This document shows, one piece after another, positions 53,384 through 61,338 of a DNA stretch of 64,000 nt (position 1 is the first letter of the stretch; every line of letters begins with the position of its first letter). This DNA is from Pseudomonadota bacterium. GTDB taxonomy: Bacteria; Pseudomonadota; Gammaproteobacteria; Burkholderiales; Gallionellaceae. Location: NCBI GenBank assembly GCA_021800795.1, contig JAJYYO010000011.1, positions 1-64,000 on the forward strand, read 5' to 3'. Made by a program: the position numbers and the translations under genes. The notes under the pieces are model-generated. The model was not told where the DNA came from and did not search any database. It was given only the letters and a program-made list of their open reading frames with translations.

Positions 53384-54346
53384 TTGGCACCACAATTTAG
53401 AAAATTTATCGGACTGCTCCTCATCGGCGAAATGACATCGCTTGCGTATATCGGCGGGATAGCCGAGATTGCCGCCTTGACCGGTATCGCCTATGTTCTT
53501 TTTCCGGAACTCGCCGCTTTGGCCTATGATGTTTTTACCCGTCCCAGGGGAACATGGGCCAAAGCGCCGATCATGTTGATTGTTACTCCGTTGCTTACTG
53601 CCATAATCGGCGTATTGATCGAACAGAACCTGGGTTATAGCGTCGTGTCTGTTTTACTGGCTATCTCATCTGCATTGCTGCTCATCAAACTGTTAAATTC
53701 CCCCATTGCACCAGCCATTTCGGCCGGATTACTCCCGATTGTCCTGGAAGAAAAAAGCTGGGGGTATCCCGCCTCAATTATTTTGGGTACCTCGTTATTG
53801 GTGCTCAGTTTGTTCATTTATAAAAAAATATTTTCCACGCTTATCGACAAGACAACAAATTTGGCAGACGTGATCGACGACATTGTCGAACTGCCACCCA
53901 GGCATTATTCATGGCTGCCTTTCTTTGTGATTTTTTTGCTGGCTGATATTTATCTGGCAAAACTGACCGGGTTGCGCTTCATCATTTTTCCTCCGCTCAT
54001 CGTGATTGCCTTTGAAATGTTTGCCCATTCAGAGGTCTGCCCATGGGCAGGCAAGCCTGTTCTGCTGGTGCTTGCCTGCATGCTGACGGCAACCGTCGGT
54101 GTCAGTGCCGTGATGGCATTGGGTAACAGTCCTCTGGCGGTTGTCATTGTCATTGCCTTTGCGATGGGCATAATCAGGGCATTCAGGCTGCACGCGCCTC
54201 CTGCGGTTGCGGTCGGACTATTGCCTTTTGTGATTGAACACCCTGATTTTTGGTTCCCGCTCGCAGTCGGTACCGGCACATCGCTGCTAGCCGGAATATT
54301 CATTATTTATCGTACTTTTATTCTTCAAAAAAATGCTCAAGTTTAG
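53384..54346 (+). CDS. Membrane protein with two HPP-like halves
   Basis: A 320-residue protein with about eight to ten membrane helices. The two halves are alignable: FPELAALAYDVFTRPRGTWA with FPPLIVIAFEMFAHSEVCPW, and SPIAPAISAGLLPIVLEE with HAPPAVAVGLLPFVIEH. Each half ends in GTSLL. The HAPPA and SPIAPA segments occupy the position of the HPP motif, so it looks like a tandem-duplicated HPP-type protein. The start is TTG without a strong ribosome site; an ATG 17 codons later is the alternative. It probably belongs functionally with the upstream CBS-HPP pair. Confidence 0.7.
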   Translation: MAPQFRKFIGLLLIGEMTSLAYIGGIAEIAALTGIAYVLFPELAALAYDVFTRPRGTWAKAPIMLIVTPLLTAIIGVLIEQNLGYSVVSVLLAISSALLLIKLLNSPIAPAISAGLLPIVLEEKSWGYPASIILGTSLLVLSLFIYKKIFSTLIDKTTNLADVIDDIVELPPRHYSWLPFFVIFLLADIYLAKLTGLRFIIFPPLIVIAFEMFAHSEVCPWAGKPVLLVLACMLTATVGVSAVMALGNSPLAVVIVIAFAMGIIRAFRLHAPPAVAVGLLPFVIEHPDFWFPLAVGTGTSLLAGIFIIYRTFILQKNAQV

Positions 54347-54416
54347 ACACTCATCATTAAAATAGCAGTCGTCACCTGTCCTCCCCTTGCGGGTAATACC
54401 TTGAATTGAGAGAGCC

Positions 54417-54896
54417 ATGATTGAATTTACCACCCTTGTTACCCTGAGCATTCTGTATCTGATTTTTTTCCGTTCCGGCAAGACGCCGCCGCTGGAAAAT
54501 CCGCTGGTCATCGAACGACCCGGGCAATATCACATGACGTTGGCTCCTCACCTGAATCTGGCGCAACCCTTTATCGAGGAACTCGCGCGCCGTATCGGAC
54601 CCTCTGATGAAGCATCCTGCGAGACGAAATACTTCGAGGTGCGCGACAGGCAGGTTACCTCGCATGGTTTTGAGTTTTATCTGCTGGCCATCACCCGCCG
54701 CCGCGGGATGTTGTTTTTTCAGGCGGCACGTCCGTTGACCAAGGATCAAACCGGACAGCTTCACACTATCAGCGAATTTGCCCGCAGCGTACTGGCGCGT
54801 TTTCCGGACGACGATGAACATGTGCTCTGCGAAGAAATCGTCACAGCCGTGCAGCAAGTGGCCGGGCAACGTGGTATGCAGGCCAGAACGCTCTGA
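54417..54896 (+). CDS. Hypothetical protein with one N-terminal membrane helix
   Basis: A 159-residue protein. Residues 4-18 are hydrophobic (FTTLVTLSILYLIFF) and probably anchor it in the membrane. The rest is soluble, with ENPLVIERPGQYHMTLAPHLNLAQPFIEELARRIG and an acidic FPDDDEHV near the end. AGAG lies about 7 bases upstream of ATG. I do not recognise a family. It is convergent with the uracil-DNA glycosylase gene, 11 bases away. Confidence 0.65.
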   Translation: MIEFTTLVTLSILYLIFFRSGKTPPLENPLVIERPGQYHMTLAPHLNLAQPFIEELARRIGPSDEASCETKYFEVRDRQVTSHGFEFYLLAITRRRGMLFFQAARPLTKDQTGQLHTISEFARSVLARFPDDDEHVLCEEIVTAVQQVAGQRGMQARTL

Positions 54897-54907
54897 TCCG
54901 CCTCGTA

Positions 54908-55489
54908 TTATGCTTCGAGTGCCTCGGATACTCGCCGTTGAAGCACAGGAACCAGCTCTTTCTCGAACCACGGATTTCGCTTAAGCCAAATATTATTTCG
55001 CGGACTTGGGTGCGGAAGAGGGATAATTTCGGGCCAATAAGATCGCCAATCCCGAACCGTCCCGGTAAGTGAGGATCGCTTCCCATTCATGTGATATGCC
55101 TGCGCATACTGCCCAACAGCCAGCGTAACTTCAAGATGGTGCAGGTGACCGAGAAGTCGATTGCGCCATGCATGCACGCATTCAGGCCGTGGCGGAAGGT
55201 CGCCGGATTTACCCGTGCCGGGAAAACACAGGCCCATTGGCAGAATAGCTATCTGCTTCGAGTCGTAAAAGACTTCGCGCGTCACCCCCATCCATTCACG
55301 CAAACGGTCTCCGCTGGCATCGTCAAAAGGCAGACCGGATTCATGAACCTTTTTTCCCGGCGCCTGGCCTGCAATTAATAACCGAGCCTGCGGGTGAATC
55401 TGTAAAACGGGCCGGGTTCCATGTGGCAGATGTGCCTCGCATATGGTGCAGGCGCGTGCCTCGGCAAGCAGAGATGCAAATGAAGTCAT
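54908..55489 (-). CDS. Uracil-DNA glycosylase family protein
   Basis: A 193-residue protein of the UDG superfamily. The first motif is LLIAGQAPGKKVHESGLPFDD and the last LPHPSPRNNIWLKRNPWF. An N-terminal CTICEAHLP Cys pair hints at the Fe-S-type families 4/5, but the remaining ligands are not clear. It should remove damaged bases from DNA. ATG 55489 overlaps the stop of the 62-residue protein (ATGA). Confidence 0.85.
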   Translation of the reverse strand: MTSFASLLAEARACTICEAHLPHGTRPVLQIHPQARLLIAGQAPGKKVHESGLPFDDASGDRLREWMGVTREVFYDSKQIAILPMGLCFPGTGKSGDLPPRPECVHAWRNRLLGHLHHLEVTLAVGQYAQAYHMNGKRSSLTGTVRDWRSYWPEIIPLPHPSPRNNIWLKRNPWFEKELVPVLQRRVSEALEA

Positions 55490-55674
55490 GGGGAGATTTC
55501 TTCGTGACAGGCGAGCAACCAGGCCCCCCACGGCTGGAAGACAGAGCGAAGCGGGCTTGCGTCCAAGCGCAGATCATAGGCGCGTGGGTGCGGCGTCTCG
55601 TTCGCTCGCTGTTGGTCGCCTTCGACATTCTCCGTCGAGTTAAGAGTGAGCATCTCCCGCCTATTGCTGTACAT
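55486..55674 (-). CDS. Small protein of 62 residues coupled to the glycosylase gene
   Basis: The frame begins MYSNRREMLTLNS and ends GAWLLACHEEISP. Its ribosome site AAGGAGAAAGCA directly before ATG is among the best in the window, and its stop overlaps the glycosylase start by 4 bases. It lies 16 bases after the DUF488 gene. The middle is Arg/Asp/Pro-rich. No family is recognised. The three genes form one operon. Confidence 0.6.
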   Translation of the reverse strand: MYSNRREMLTLNSTENVEGDQQRANETPHPRAYDLRLDASPLRSVFQPWGAWLLACHEEISP

Positions 55675-55690
55675 TGCTTTCTCCTTCCAA

Positions 55691-56041
55691 CTAATGGAAT
55701 AACCAGCTGTTTTCCTGGATGACGACCGCCTGGTTATGCTCCTCATCCTTGGCGCCATAGACGAGTGTCACGACGCCTTTGTCCAGCTCTTGTTTCAAGA
55801 TACGGATTTGCTCGCTATTTTCTTTTAGTTCAGCAAGATATCGTTCCTTGAACTCTTCCCACCTGCCCGTGTCGTGAGCAAACCATTTTCTGAGCTCCGT
55901 GCCGGGGGCAATGTCTTTGAGCCACAGATCAATACTTGCTTTTTCCTTGGTTAAACCGCGCGGCCAGAGCCTGTCTACGAGGATACGCCGACCATCATGC
56001 TCGTCCGGTTGTTCATATACTCTTTTAATCCTGATTTTCAT
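55691..56041 (-). CDS. DUF488 family protein
   Basis: A 116-residue protein matching DUF488: [45 protein letters not shown], with [19 protein letters not shown] and a C-terminal [15 protein letters not shown]. The fold has unknown activity; conserved Arg/Asp residues suggest nucleotide or nucleic-acid binding. ATG 56041 matches relatives; an upstream ATG at 56062 is possible. It is first in the small repair operon. Confidence 0.87.
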   Translation of the reverse strand: MKIRIKRVYEQPDEHDGRRILVDRLWPRGLTKEKASIDLWLKDIAPGTELRKWFAHDTGRWEEFKERYLAELKENSEQIRILKQELDKGVVTLVYGAKDEEHNQAVVIQENSWLFH

Positions 56042-56124
56042 GGTTTGCTCATAAGCTGTCATCTGTAGCCTGAAAATTTTTCCGCGTGAATATTGTCGTT
56101 TCCATAGCTAGTTTCTAGCAGAAA

Positions 56125-56967
56125 TCAGGTCGAACCTGTCAATGAGCGCAGTCCTTCCAGTGCCTGATGGATAACCGGATTGTCGTGCTCCTTCGGGTAG
56201 ACCATGTAGGTGGGGTGTGCATAGCTCGGCGCGCCAACCACCGCATGTAAGCGTCCGATGGAAATCAGCGGTTCAGCCATACGTTCCGGCAAATAGCAGG
56301 TGCCTCCATTTGCAAGGATCAGTTGCACACCCAACCAACCGATGTTGACCGTTTGCTGCGGCGCTTCCAGATAGGGGTAATCCTGTGTGTGTTTGATGTC
56401 GAAAGCCGGCCCCCACTCGACATAGATGTAGTCGGCTTCCGGTTTTGTATCGCCTTCCCGACTACTTACCAGCATCAGTGTCTCGTCAAAGAGATGTTCG
56501 ATGATAAGACCCGGGCTGTGACTCGGAGTGTACATCAGCCCGATGTCGAGTGTGCCCTCGATCAGATGCCGCATCAGATCCTCTTCGAAGCCGATTTCGG
56601 AACGAATACTTACATTTGTTGTTCGTTCACTCATCCAACTCATCCAGGCGGGCAGCAGGCCATCCCAGAGCGCAATGCGTCCGCCGATGCGCAGGGCGCC
56701 CCGATAGCGGCTGGGTAACCCAACGCGCTGACGCGCCTGCTCCGCAGTGAGAATCAGACGTTTGGCGTATTCGAAAAAACGGCGCCCACCCGTTGTAAGG
56801 GTGGCGCCCGAACGGTTACGCACAAATAAATGCACCCCCAATTCTTCCTCCAGTCGCTGGATGCGTGCGCTCACAGTCGATTGTGTCAAATGCAGCTTTC
56901 TCGATGCCTCGATAAAGCTTCCATGTGCTGCGATGGCTAAAAAAGTTCGTGCCTGATCAATATCCAC
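56125..56967 (-). CDS. LysR-family transcriptional regulator
   Basis: A 280-residue regulator. The N-terminal winged HTH (DQARTFLAIAAHGSFIEASRKLHLTQSTVSARIQRLEEELGVHLFVR) is followed by a periplasmic-binding-like effector domain (RIGGRIALWDGLLPAWMSWM). It is divergent from the two unknown genes at 57099-58105. A textbook LysR box lies in the shared intergenic region (56998-57022), so it most likely controls them. Confidence 0.92.
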   Translation of the reverse strand: MDIDQARTFLAIAAHGSFIEASRKLHLTQSTVSARIQRLEEELGVHLFVRNRSGATLTTGGRRFFEYAKRLILTAEQARQRVGLPSRYRGALRIGGRIALWDGLLPAWMSWMSERTTNVSIRSEIGFEEDLMRHLIEGTLDIGLMYTPSHSPGLIIEHLFDETLMLVSSREGDTKPEADYIYVEWGPAFDIKHTQDYPYLEAPQQTVNIGWLGVQLILANGGTCYLPERMAEPLISIGRLHAVVGAPSYAHPTYMVYPKEHDNPVIHQALEGLRSLTGST

Positions 56968-56997
56968 CTGTTTGACAGCCTTATGTATCGTTTATTC

Positions 56998-57022
56998 CGA
57001 TATTGTATATAAATTAATATCG
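56998..57022. promoter_or_regulatory. LysR-type operator (T-N11-A box)
   Basis: CGATATT (56998-57004) and AATATCG (57016-57022) form a perfect 7-bp inverted repeat with exactly 11 bases between. This is the canonical LysR-family recognition layout. It lies 30 bases before the lysR start and 76 bases before the divergent gene start, in a very AT-rich segment. Confidence 0.75.
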
Positions 57023-57098
57023 TTTGATTTGTATTTGTGCGCCACGGTAACATCATTAAAAGACGTATTTTAAATGCATTAAATAAGGGGTCGCAAGC

Positions 57099-57533
57099 AT
57101 GACTGTACAAATCAAGACGAAAATGGGCATCGGGGGCTACTTCATCAGCCCGGAGGGATGGGAAGATGAAGCCGCGCGCAAATTAGCCAATATTAATCGC
57201 TTAGAACCTGAATATGCCAAACGAAAAAAAATGAATTCAAAAAATATTGTGATCGTTGGTTTGTTGTCAATGGCTGTTTCCTCAACAGCAGTTGCGGGGC
57301 CTGATTGGGAAATCATTGATAAAGCTGAAGCAGACAAAATATCTCATGAACATGCGTTCATGAGTAACGATACGAAGAAAATTGTTGTTTTACTCGACCA
57401 TGGTCCACGCGCAATATCGACTCCCTATATGAATGAGGAGCGTAAATCAGAGTTAAAGCAGACAGGCGATTCCCGGAGTTCGGACAGTCCGACAGGGCTT
57501 GCGCAACCGGACGCAATCGGAGTCGCAAAATGA
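57099..57533 (+). CDS. Hypothetical protein, possible exported domain with 44-residue leader
   Basis: A 144-residue frame with a good ribosome site (AAGGGG) for ATG 57099. Residues 1-44 (MGIGGYFISPEGWEDEA, KRKK) look like a separate small protein. Residues 45-67 form a signal peptide (MNSKNIVIVGLLSMAVSSTA), and the remainder is a polar domain with DWEIIDKAEADKISHEHA. Either the whole is one protein with an internal membrane helix, or translation of the exported part starts at 57231. The family is not recognised. The stop overlaps the next gene (ATGA). Confidence 0.6.
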   Translation: MTVQIKTKMGIGGYFISPEGWEDEAARKLANINRLEPEYAKRKKMNSKNIVIVGLLSMAVSSTAVAGPDWEIIDKAEADKISHEHAFMSNDTKKIVVLLDHGPRAISTPYMNEERKSELKQTGDSRSSDSPTGLAQPDAIGVAK

Positions 57534-58105
57534 GTACGCCTGCCTATTCGACATTGTTTTCTTGCCTGTACGACGAACCGGAACCCTTCGGTTACCTCGG
57601 TTGTGGCGCCCACTACTCTGTTTTTCGCAGCGTCGAATGGCTCGACGTGGTTCGAGCACCCTTGGCGGTGCCGGAGGTTCATGACTTTGCCGTCATATGG
57701 GACGATGATCACGACACCCGTGTCCTTGACGCGATTGAGATGATTTACATGGCGGGATTGCTGTCTCCCATCCAGTTTATCGGTGAACGCAAGGGCAGGC
57801 TACATGCCATAGTCGCTGCGAAATTCTACTTTGCGCATAGTCAGGATACGCTTAATGCGTATATACAACAGCTCAATGATATATCCGGCGCTCTGAACCA
57901 CGGGGATTCCTGGACCACCAAGGTCGGCGTGTTCGAACGCTCCCCGGACACGGATCACCGTACCGCCTTATACGGTTTGATTGATGCCGACGAGCACCGC
58001 GTGATCACATACGTGAGAAATATCGATTCGCTGTGGAATCTTGGAGCTAAAACATTCACCCCTTGGCATTATCCAAACACCAATCATTCCTTTTCTACCG
58101 ATTAA
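57530..58105 (+). CDS. Hypothetical soluble protein, 191 residues
   Basis: A soluble protein with no signal or membrane helix. Recognisable patterns are YSTLFSCLYDEPEPFGYLGCG, FAVIWDDDHDTRVLDAIEMIYMAGLL and FERSPDTDHRTALYGLIDADEHRVITYVRNID. The acidic WDDDHD could bind metal, but no family is identified. It overlaps the previous gene by 4 bases. Both probably form the target operon of the divergent LysR regulator. Confidence 0.65.
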   Translation: MSTPAYSTLFSCLYDEPEPFGYLGCGAHYSVFRSVEWLDVVRAPLAVPEVHDFAVIWDDDHDTRVLDAIEMIYMAGLLSPIQFIGERKGRLHAIVAAKFYFAHSQDTLNAYIQQLNDISGALNHGDSWTTKVGVFERSPDTDHRTALYGLIDADEHRVITYVRNIDSLWNLGAKTFTPWHYPNTNHSFSTD

Positions 58106-58312
58106 GCGGCGCACGCAGGATAACGTTGTATGAGCAGTGGAGGGCGCAACTTGGGGAAGTTTTCAGGAAACTAACCCAGCACAAAGAGTTAAGCCGCTTT
58201 GAAGGGCTTACAAATTAAAGCCCCGGCTTTGCCGGGGGACACTTAATCATTTTGACTTTGGGGGAAACTGTGTTGATGCATAAATTGATCGAAAGAAAAT
58301 TCGACAAATGGG
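58106..58312 (+). other. Intergenic region with a GC-rich stem-loop
   Basis: No gene is supported here. CCCCGGC (58221-58227) and GCCGGGG (58231-58237) form a perfect stem with a TTT loop about 115 bases after the unknown gene. It resembles hairpins at ends of IS200/IS605 or REP-type elements, and could also act as a weak terminator. A short frame from ATG 58276 (MHKLIERKFDKWASENP) may be the 5' stub of the broken gene that follows. Confidence 0.4.
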
Positions 58313-58758
58313 CAAGCGAAAATCCAGCAGTTGCTCAAAGACGAGGGTGTCGCCATGAATCACGGCATTACCTCAACGGATGCCGACAGCGGAGACACTA
58401 TTCCGGGAGGCGGTGATTTCATTGATAAGTGTTTTCCCGGAAGGCGAATTGCCGCATCTTTCGCTTGTTCTGGACAAAATGCAGCGTAGCGGGCTCGAAA
58501 TTTTTGACGTGGAGAATCTGCGCCGGCACTATGCGAATACGCTAGGGATTTGGGCGGAGCGATTTGAGCAAAATAGCCAACATATATCCGGTCGCTAGTC
58601 GATGAAAAAAATATCGGATCTGGCGTATCTATCTGGCAGGCTGCGCGCATGCATTCGAAACCGACCAGATTTCAATTTATCAGATTGTTTGCCGTAAGGC
58701 AGGAAGGCCGGCAGCGTCACTTCCATGGTCAAGGCATTATATGTACGAAAAGGCATAG
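58313..58758 (+). pseudogene. Cyclopropane-fatty-acyl-phospholipid synthase remnant
   Basis: Only the C-terminal third of a Cfa-type SAM methyltransferase is left, spread over three frames. The segments are AKIQQLLKDEGVAMNHGITS with PGGGDFID (58313-58430), then FPEGELPHLSLVLDKMQRSG and LRRHYANTLGIWAERFE (58433-58590), then RIWRIYLAGCAHAFETDQIS and SLPWSRHYMYEKA, ending in TAG at 58758. Frame breaks lie near 58432 and 58588, each a net shift of about 2 bases. The N-terminal domain and SAM site are missing. It should be inactive. Confidence 0.85.
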
Positions 58759-59101
58759 CGACAGCTTGCACCAATGAAAATGTGCTTGCCGGAAAAGCTT
58801 CCTTTAATGATGGTGCGGCGCAGTGCTAACGACGATCACTCACGAATTGGAGCGGCGCCGCAGCTTCCCCTTCGCCTGGCAGCTTGACGTCGGTAAAATA
58901 ACAGGTACCGAGAAGCTGCTGCTGTTTGCTGGTACCCATCGCTGGCTGCGTCAACTAGCCGCGGATGGAAATCGAGAAGTAGCGCGGCATTTCGCCGGTC
59001 AGTTCGGCGATATGGATGGAGCACCGAGACCGGGCATCGTTTTGGCCATGGTGCAGGGATTTCTAATTGATTGTTTGGGTTTAAGACATAAGGAGCATGC
59101 A
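58759..59101 (+). other. Open stretch before fpr, no recognised gene
   Basis: The fpr frame is open upstream to 58823. The 93 extra codons (with RWLRQLAADGNREVARHF and GDMDGAPRPGIVLAMVQGFL) match no part of reductases. There is no start with a ribosome site. It may be decayed coding sequence of another gene next to the cfa remnant. Confidence 0.4.
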
Positions 59102-59845
59102 ATGGCTACCTGGAATATTGGAAAAGTGGTTGGAACCAAGCAGTGGAGCAAGACGCTGCATTCGCTTTATATCGAGTCTGATATCGATCCATTCGAGGCT
59201 GGACAGTTTGTCAAGATAGCGCTGAAAATTGACGGCGAAGTGGTAGAGCGTCCCTATTCTCTGGTGAATCCGCCCGATAGCAGACCGTTGGAAATTTACT
59301 ATGTCGAGGTGCCCAACGGTCCGCTGACTTCCCGCCTTGTCAAACTGATACCCGGTGATGAAATTCTGGTTGCATCGCGCGCTCACGGCTTCATGATTCT
59401 CGATGAAGTGCCTCAGGCTAAGCATCTGTGGCTGATGGCTACCGGTACAGGCGTCGGGCCTTTTCTTTCGATTCTGACAACCGACAAGCCTTGGCAGCGC
59501 TACGAGCGAGTGGTGCTGGTATATGCCGTACGAACCTTATCCGAACTCAGTTATCAGGAGCGTATCTTGCAGATTCAGGCGGAGCATCCTGAGAAATTTT
59601 CCTTTATTCCGTTTCTCAGTCGCGAAAATTTGGACTCTGCATTGTCCGGACGCATCCCGCAGGCGATTATCGATGGACGGCTGGAAACGCATATCGGTAT
59701 AAAAATCAGCGTGGAAAACAGCCAGATCATGCTTTGCGGCAATCCGCAAATGGTGAAAGACACAAGCAATGTATTGATTGAGCGCGGTTTAAAAAAACAC
59801 CGGCGCTTTGAGCCCGGCCAAATCACGGCTGAAAATTACTGGTAA
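59102..59845 (+). CDS. fpr: Ferredoxin--NADP reductase
   Basis: A 247-residue flavoprotein that moves electrons between NADPH and ferredoxin or flavodoxin. The FAD motif is RPYSLVNPPD, the NADP side has LMATGTGVGPFLSIL, and the C-terminus LCGNPQMVKDTSNVLIERG leads to the aromatic end ENYW. AAGGAG lies 7 bases before ATG 59102, which fixes the start against the longer open frame. It is convergent with rsmB. Confidence 0.93.
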   Translation: MATWNIGKVVGTKQWSKTLHSLYIESDIDPFEAGQFVKIALKIDGEVVERPYSLVNPPDSRPLEIYYVEVPNGPLTSRLVKLIPGDEILVASRAHGFMILDEVPQAKHLWLMATGTGVGPFLSILTTDKPWQRYERVVLVYAVRTLSELSYQERILQIQAEHPEKFSFIPFLSRENLDSALSGRIPQAIIDGRLETHIGIKISVENSQIMLCGNPQMVKDTSNVLIERGLKKHRRFEPGQITAENYW

Positions 59846-59928
59846 GAGCGGAAAATAATATTATGCCGAGCATCAGGCCACGCCGGATATTCGGCACATA
59901 ACGCCCGATAGACTGGAGTACCGGCCAC

Positions 59929-59958
59929 CGCTCACCCCGGAGCATGACCGGGTGAGCG
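59929..59958. terminator. Stem-loop between convergent fpr and rsmB
   Basis: CGCTCACCC (59929-59937) pairs perfectly with GGGTGAGCG (59950-59958) around a 12-base loop, in the 120-base gap between the two convergent stops. No T run follows on either strand, so it is a probable but non-classical bidirectional terminator. Confidence 0.5.
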
Positions 59959-59965
59959 AACCGGT

Positions 59966-61219
59966 TCAGATGCGTTCCAGCACTGCCGCAAAGAAGCCGT
60001 CGGTGGCGTGCAGGTTGGGGCGCAGTTCCAGATAATCGCCCATTTCCATCGGAATTTTCTGCTGCTGCAATATCTCTCCTGCCGGACGCAAGACGAAGTC
60101 GGGATGCGCTGACAGGAAAGCCTGCACGATATGCTGGTTTTCCTCGGGCAGTATGCTGCAAGTCGCGTAAACCAGACGACCGCCTTTTTTCAGCAAACGG
60201 CTGGCGGACGCCAGAATGGCGGCCTGTTTCTGGTTCAGTTCCGCGATGCTTTGCGGCGACTGGCGGAACTTCAGATCGGGATTGCGGCGCAAGGTGCCCA
60301 GACCGCTGCAAGGCGCATCCACCAGCACGCGGTCTATCTTGCCGGACAGTCGTTTCACCTTGAGATCGTTCTCGTGTGCGATCAGCATCGGCTGGATATT
60401 GGAAGCGCCCGAGCGTTTCAGGCGCGGCTTGAGATTGGCCAGGCGTTTCTCGGAGACATCCATCGCATACAAGCGGCCTTGGGAATTCATTAGCGCCGAG
60501 AGCATCAGTGTCTTGCCGCCAGCGCCGGCGCAGAAATCCACTACCATGTCGTTGCGTTTCGGGGCCAGCAAATATCCCAGCAACTGGCTGCCTTCGTCCT
60601 GTACTTCGACCTTTCCTTCGGTAAACAGGGCATCCTTGTTGAGCGGAATTTTTTCCTTGAGGCGGATGCCGACTGGCGAGTAGGGGGTGGCGGCCGCTTC
60701 GATGTTCTGTGCCTGCAATTGCTGCAATACGTCTTCGCGTTTTGTCAGCAAGGTATTGACGCGTATGTCCAGCGGAGCGCCTTGCTGCATGGCGCGGCCT
60801 GTCGTTAAGATTTCTTCGTCGGTATAGGACGTGCGCATTTTTTCAATCAGCCATTCGGGCAGTTCGGCCTGCACGGACAACGACTGACCCTCATATTGCA
60901 CGCCCTTTGCGGTCGCCAGCCACTCTTTTTCGTCGCGCTTCAATACCGGATCGATTTCGCGCAGGTTGTAGCCGCCGAATTTGACCAGATAGGCCAGCGC
61001 CATGCGGCGCGGCGTGGCGCGGCCTTCGCAGGCCAGTTCCAGCAGCAGACGATGGCGCAACACGCCGAATGCGGTTTCCGCGACGATGGCGCGTTCGTTC
61101 GAGCCGATGCGCTCGTTCTTGAAAAAATAGCGCAGAGTGGTGTCGGCGGGATGTTCCAGCGGCAAAATGGTGCGCAGCGCGAGGATGATTAGGTCTAGGC
61201 GGTATTCGGTAATCAGCAT
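59966..61219 (-). CDS. rsmB: RsmB/NOP-type RNA (cytosine-5) methyltransferase
   Basis: A 417-residue SAM enzyme. An N-terminal NusB-like helical domain (about 1-130, RYFFKNERIGSNERAIVAETAFGVLRH) precedes the methyltransferase domain with VVDFCAGAGGKTLMLSALM, LVDAPCSGLGTLRRNPDLKF and the nucleophile Cys in YATCSILPEENQ. It most likely methylates C967 of 16S rRNA, though other NOP-family targets are possible. ATG 61219 is used; the frame runs 26 codons further into a GTAG-type hairpin. Confidence 0.9.
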   Translation of the reverse strand: MLITEYRLDLIILALRTILPLEHPADTTLRYFFKNERIGSNERAIVAETAFGVLRHRLLLELACEGRATPRRMALAYLVKFGGYNLREIDPVLKRDEKEWLATAKGVQYEGQSLSVQAELPEWLIEKMRTSYTDEEILTTGRAMQQGAPLDIRVNTLLTKREDVLQQLQAQNIEAAATPYSPVGIRLKEKIPLNKDALFTEGKVEVQDEGSQLLGYLLAPKRNDMVVDFCAGAGGKTLMLSALMNSQGRLYAMDVSEKRLANLKPRLKRSGASNIQPMLIAHENDLKVKRLSGKIDRVLVDAPCSGLGTLRRNPDLKFRQSPQSIAELNQKQAAILASASRLLKKGGRLVYATCSILPEENQHIVQAFLSAHPDFVLRPAGEILQQQKIPMEMGDYLELRPNLHATDGFFAAVLERI

Positions 61220-61269
61220 GTCATTTAAATCTAAAAGTTCAGGTGCGGAGTTTAACAGAACAGCAGGTT

Positions 61270-61334
61270 GCTTGTGGCTTGTAGCAAGAACGGGCATTTC
61301 ACGGGTATTTGCTACCAGCTACTGGCTACAGGCT
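61270..61334 (-). repeat. GTAG/CTAC hairpin element upstream of rsmB
   Basis: On the minus strand, GCCTGTAGCCAGTAGCTGG is followed, after a loop with CCCGTGAAATGCCCG, by CTTGCTACAAGCCACAAGC. The arms are GTAGC-type and CTAC-type and pair imperfectly. It lies between the DUF3108 start-distal end and rsmB, about 50 bases before the rsmB ATG. Confidence 0.6.
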
Positions 61335-61338
61335 AATT

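Noticed and set aside
58823-59101. N-terminal extension of fpr
   Set aside because: The ATG at 59102 has AAGGAG and matches the family start. The upstream residues match nothing in reductases.
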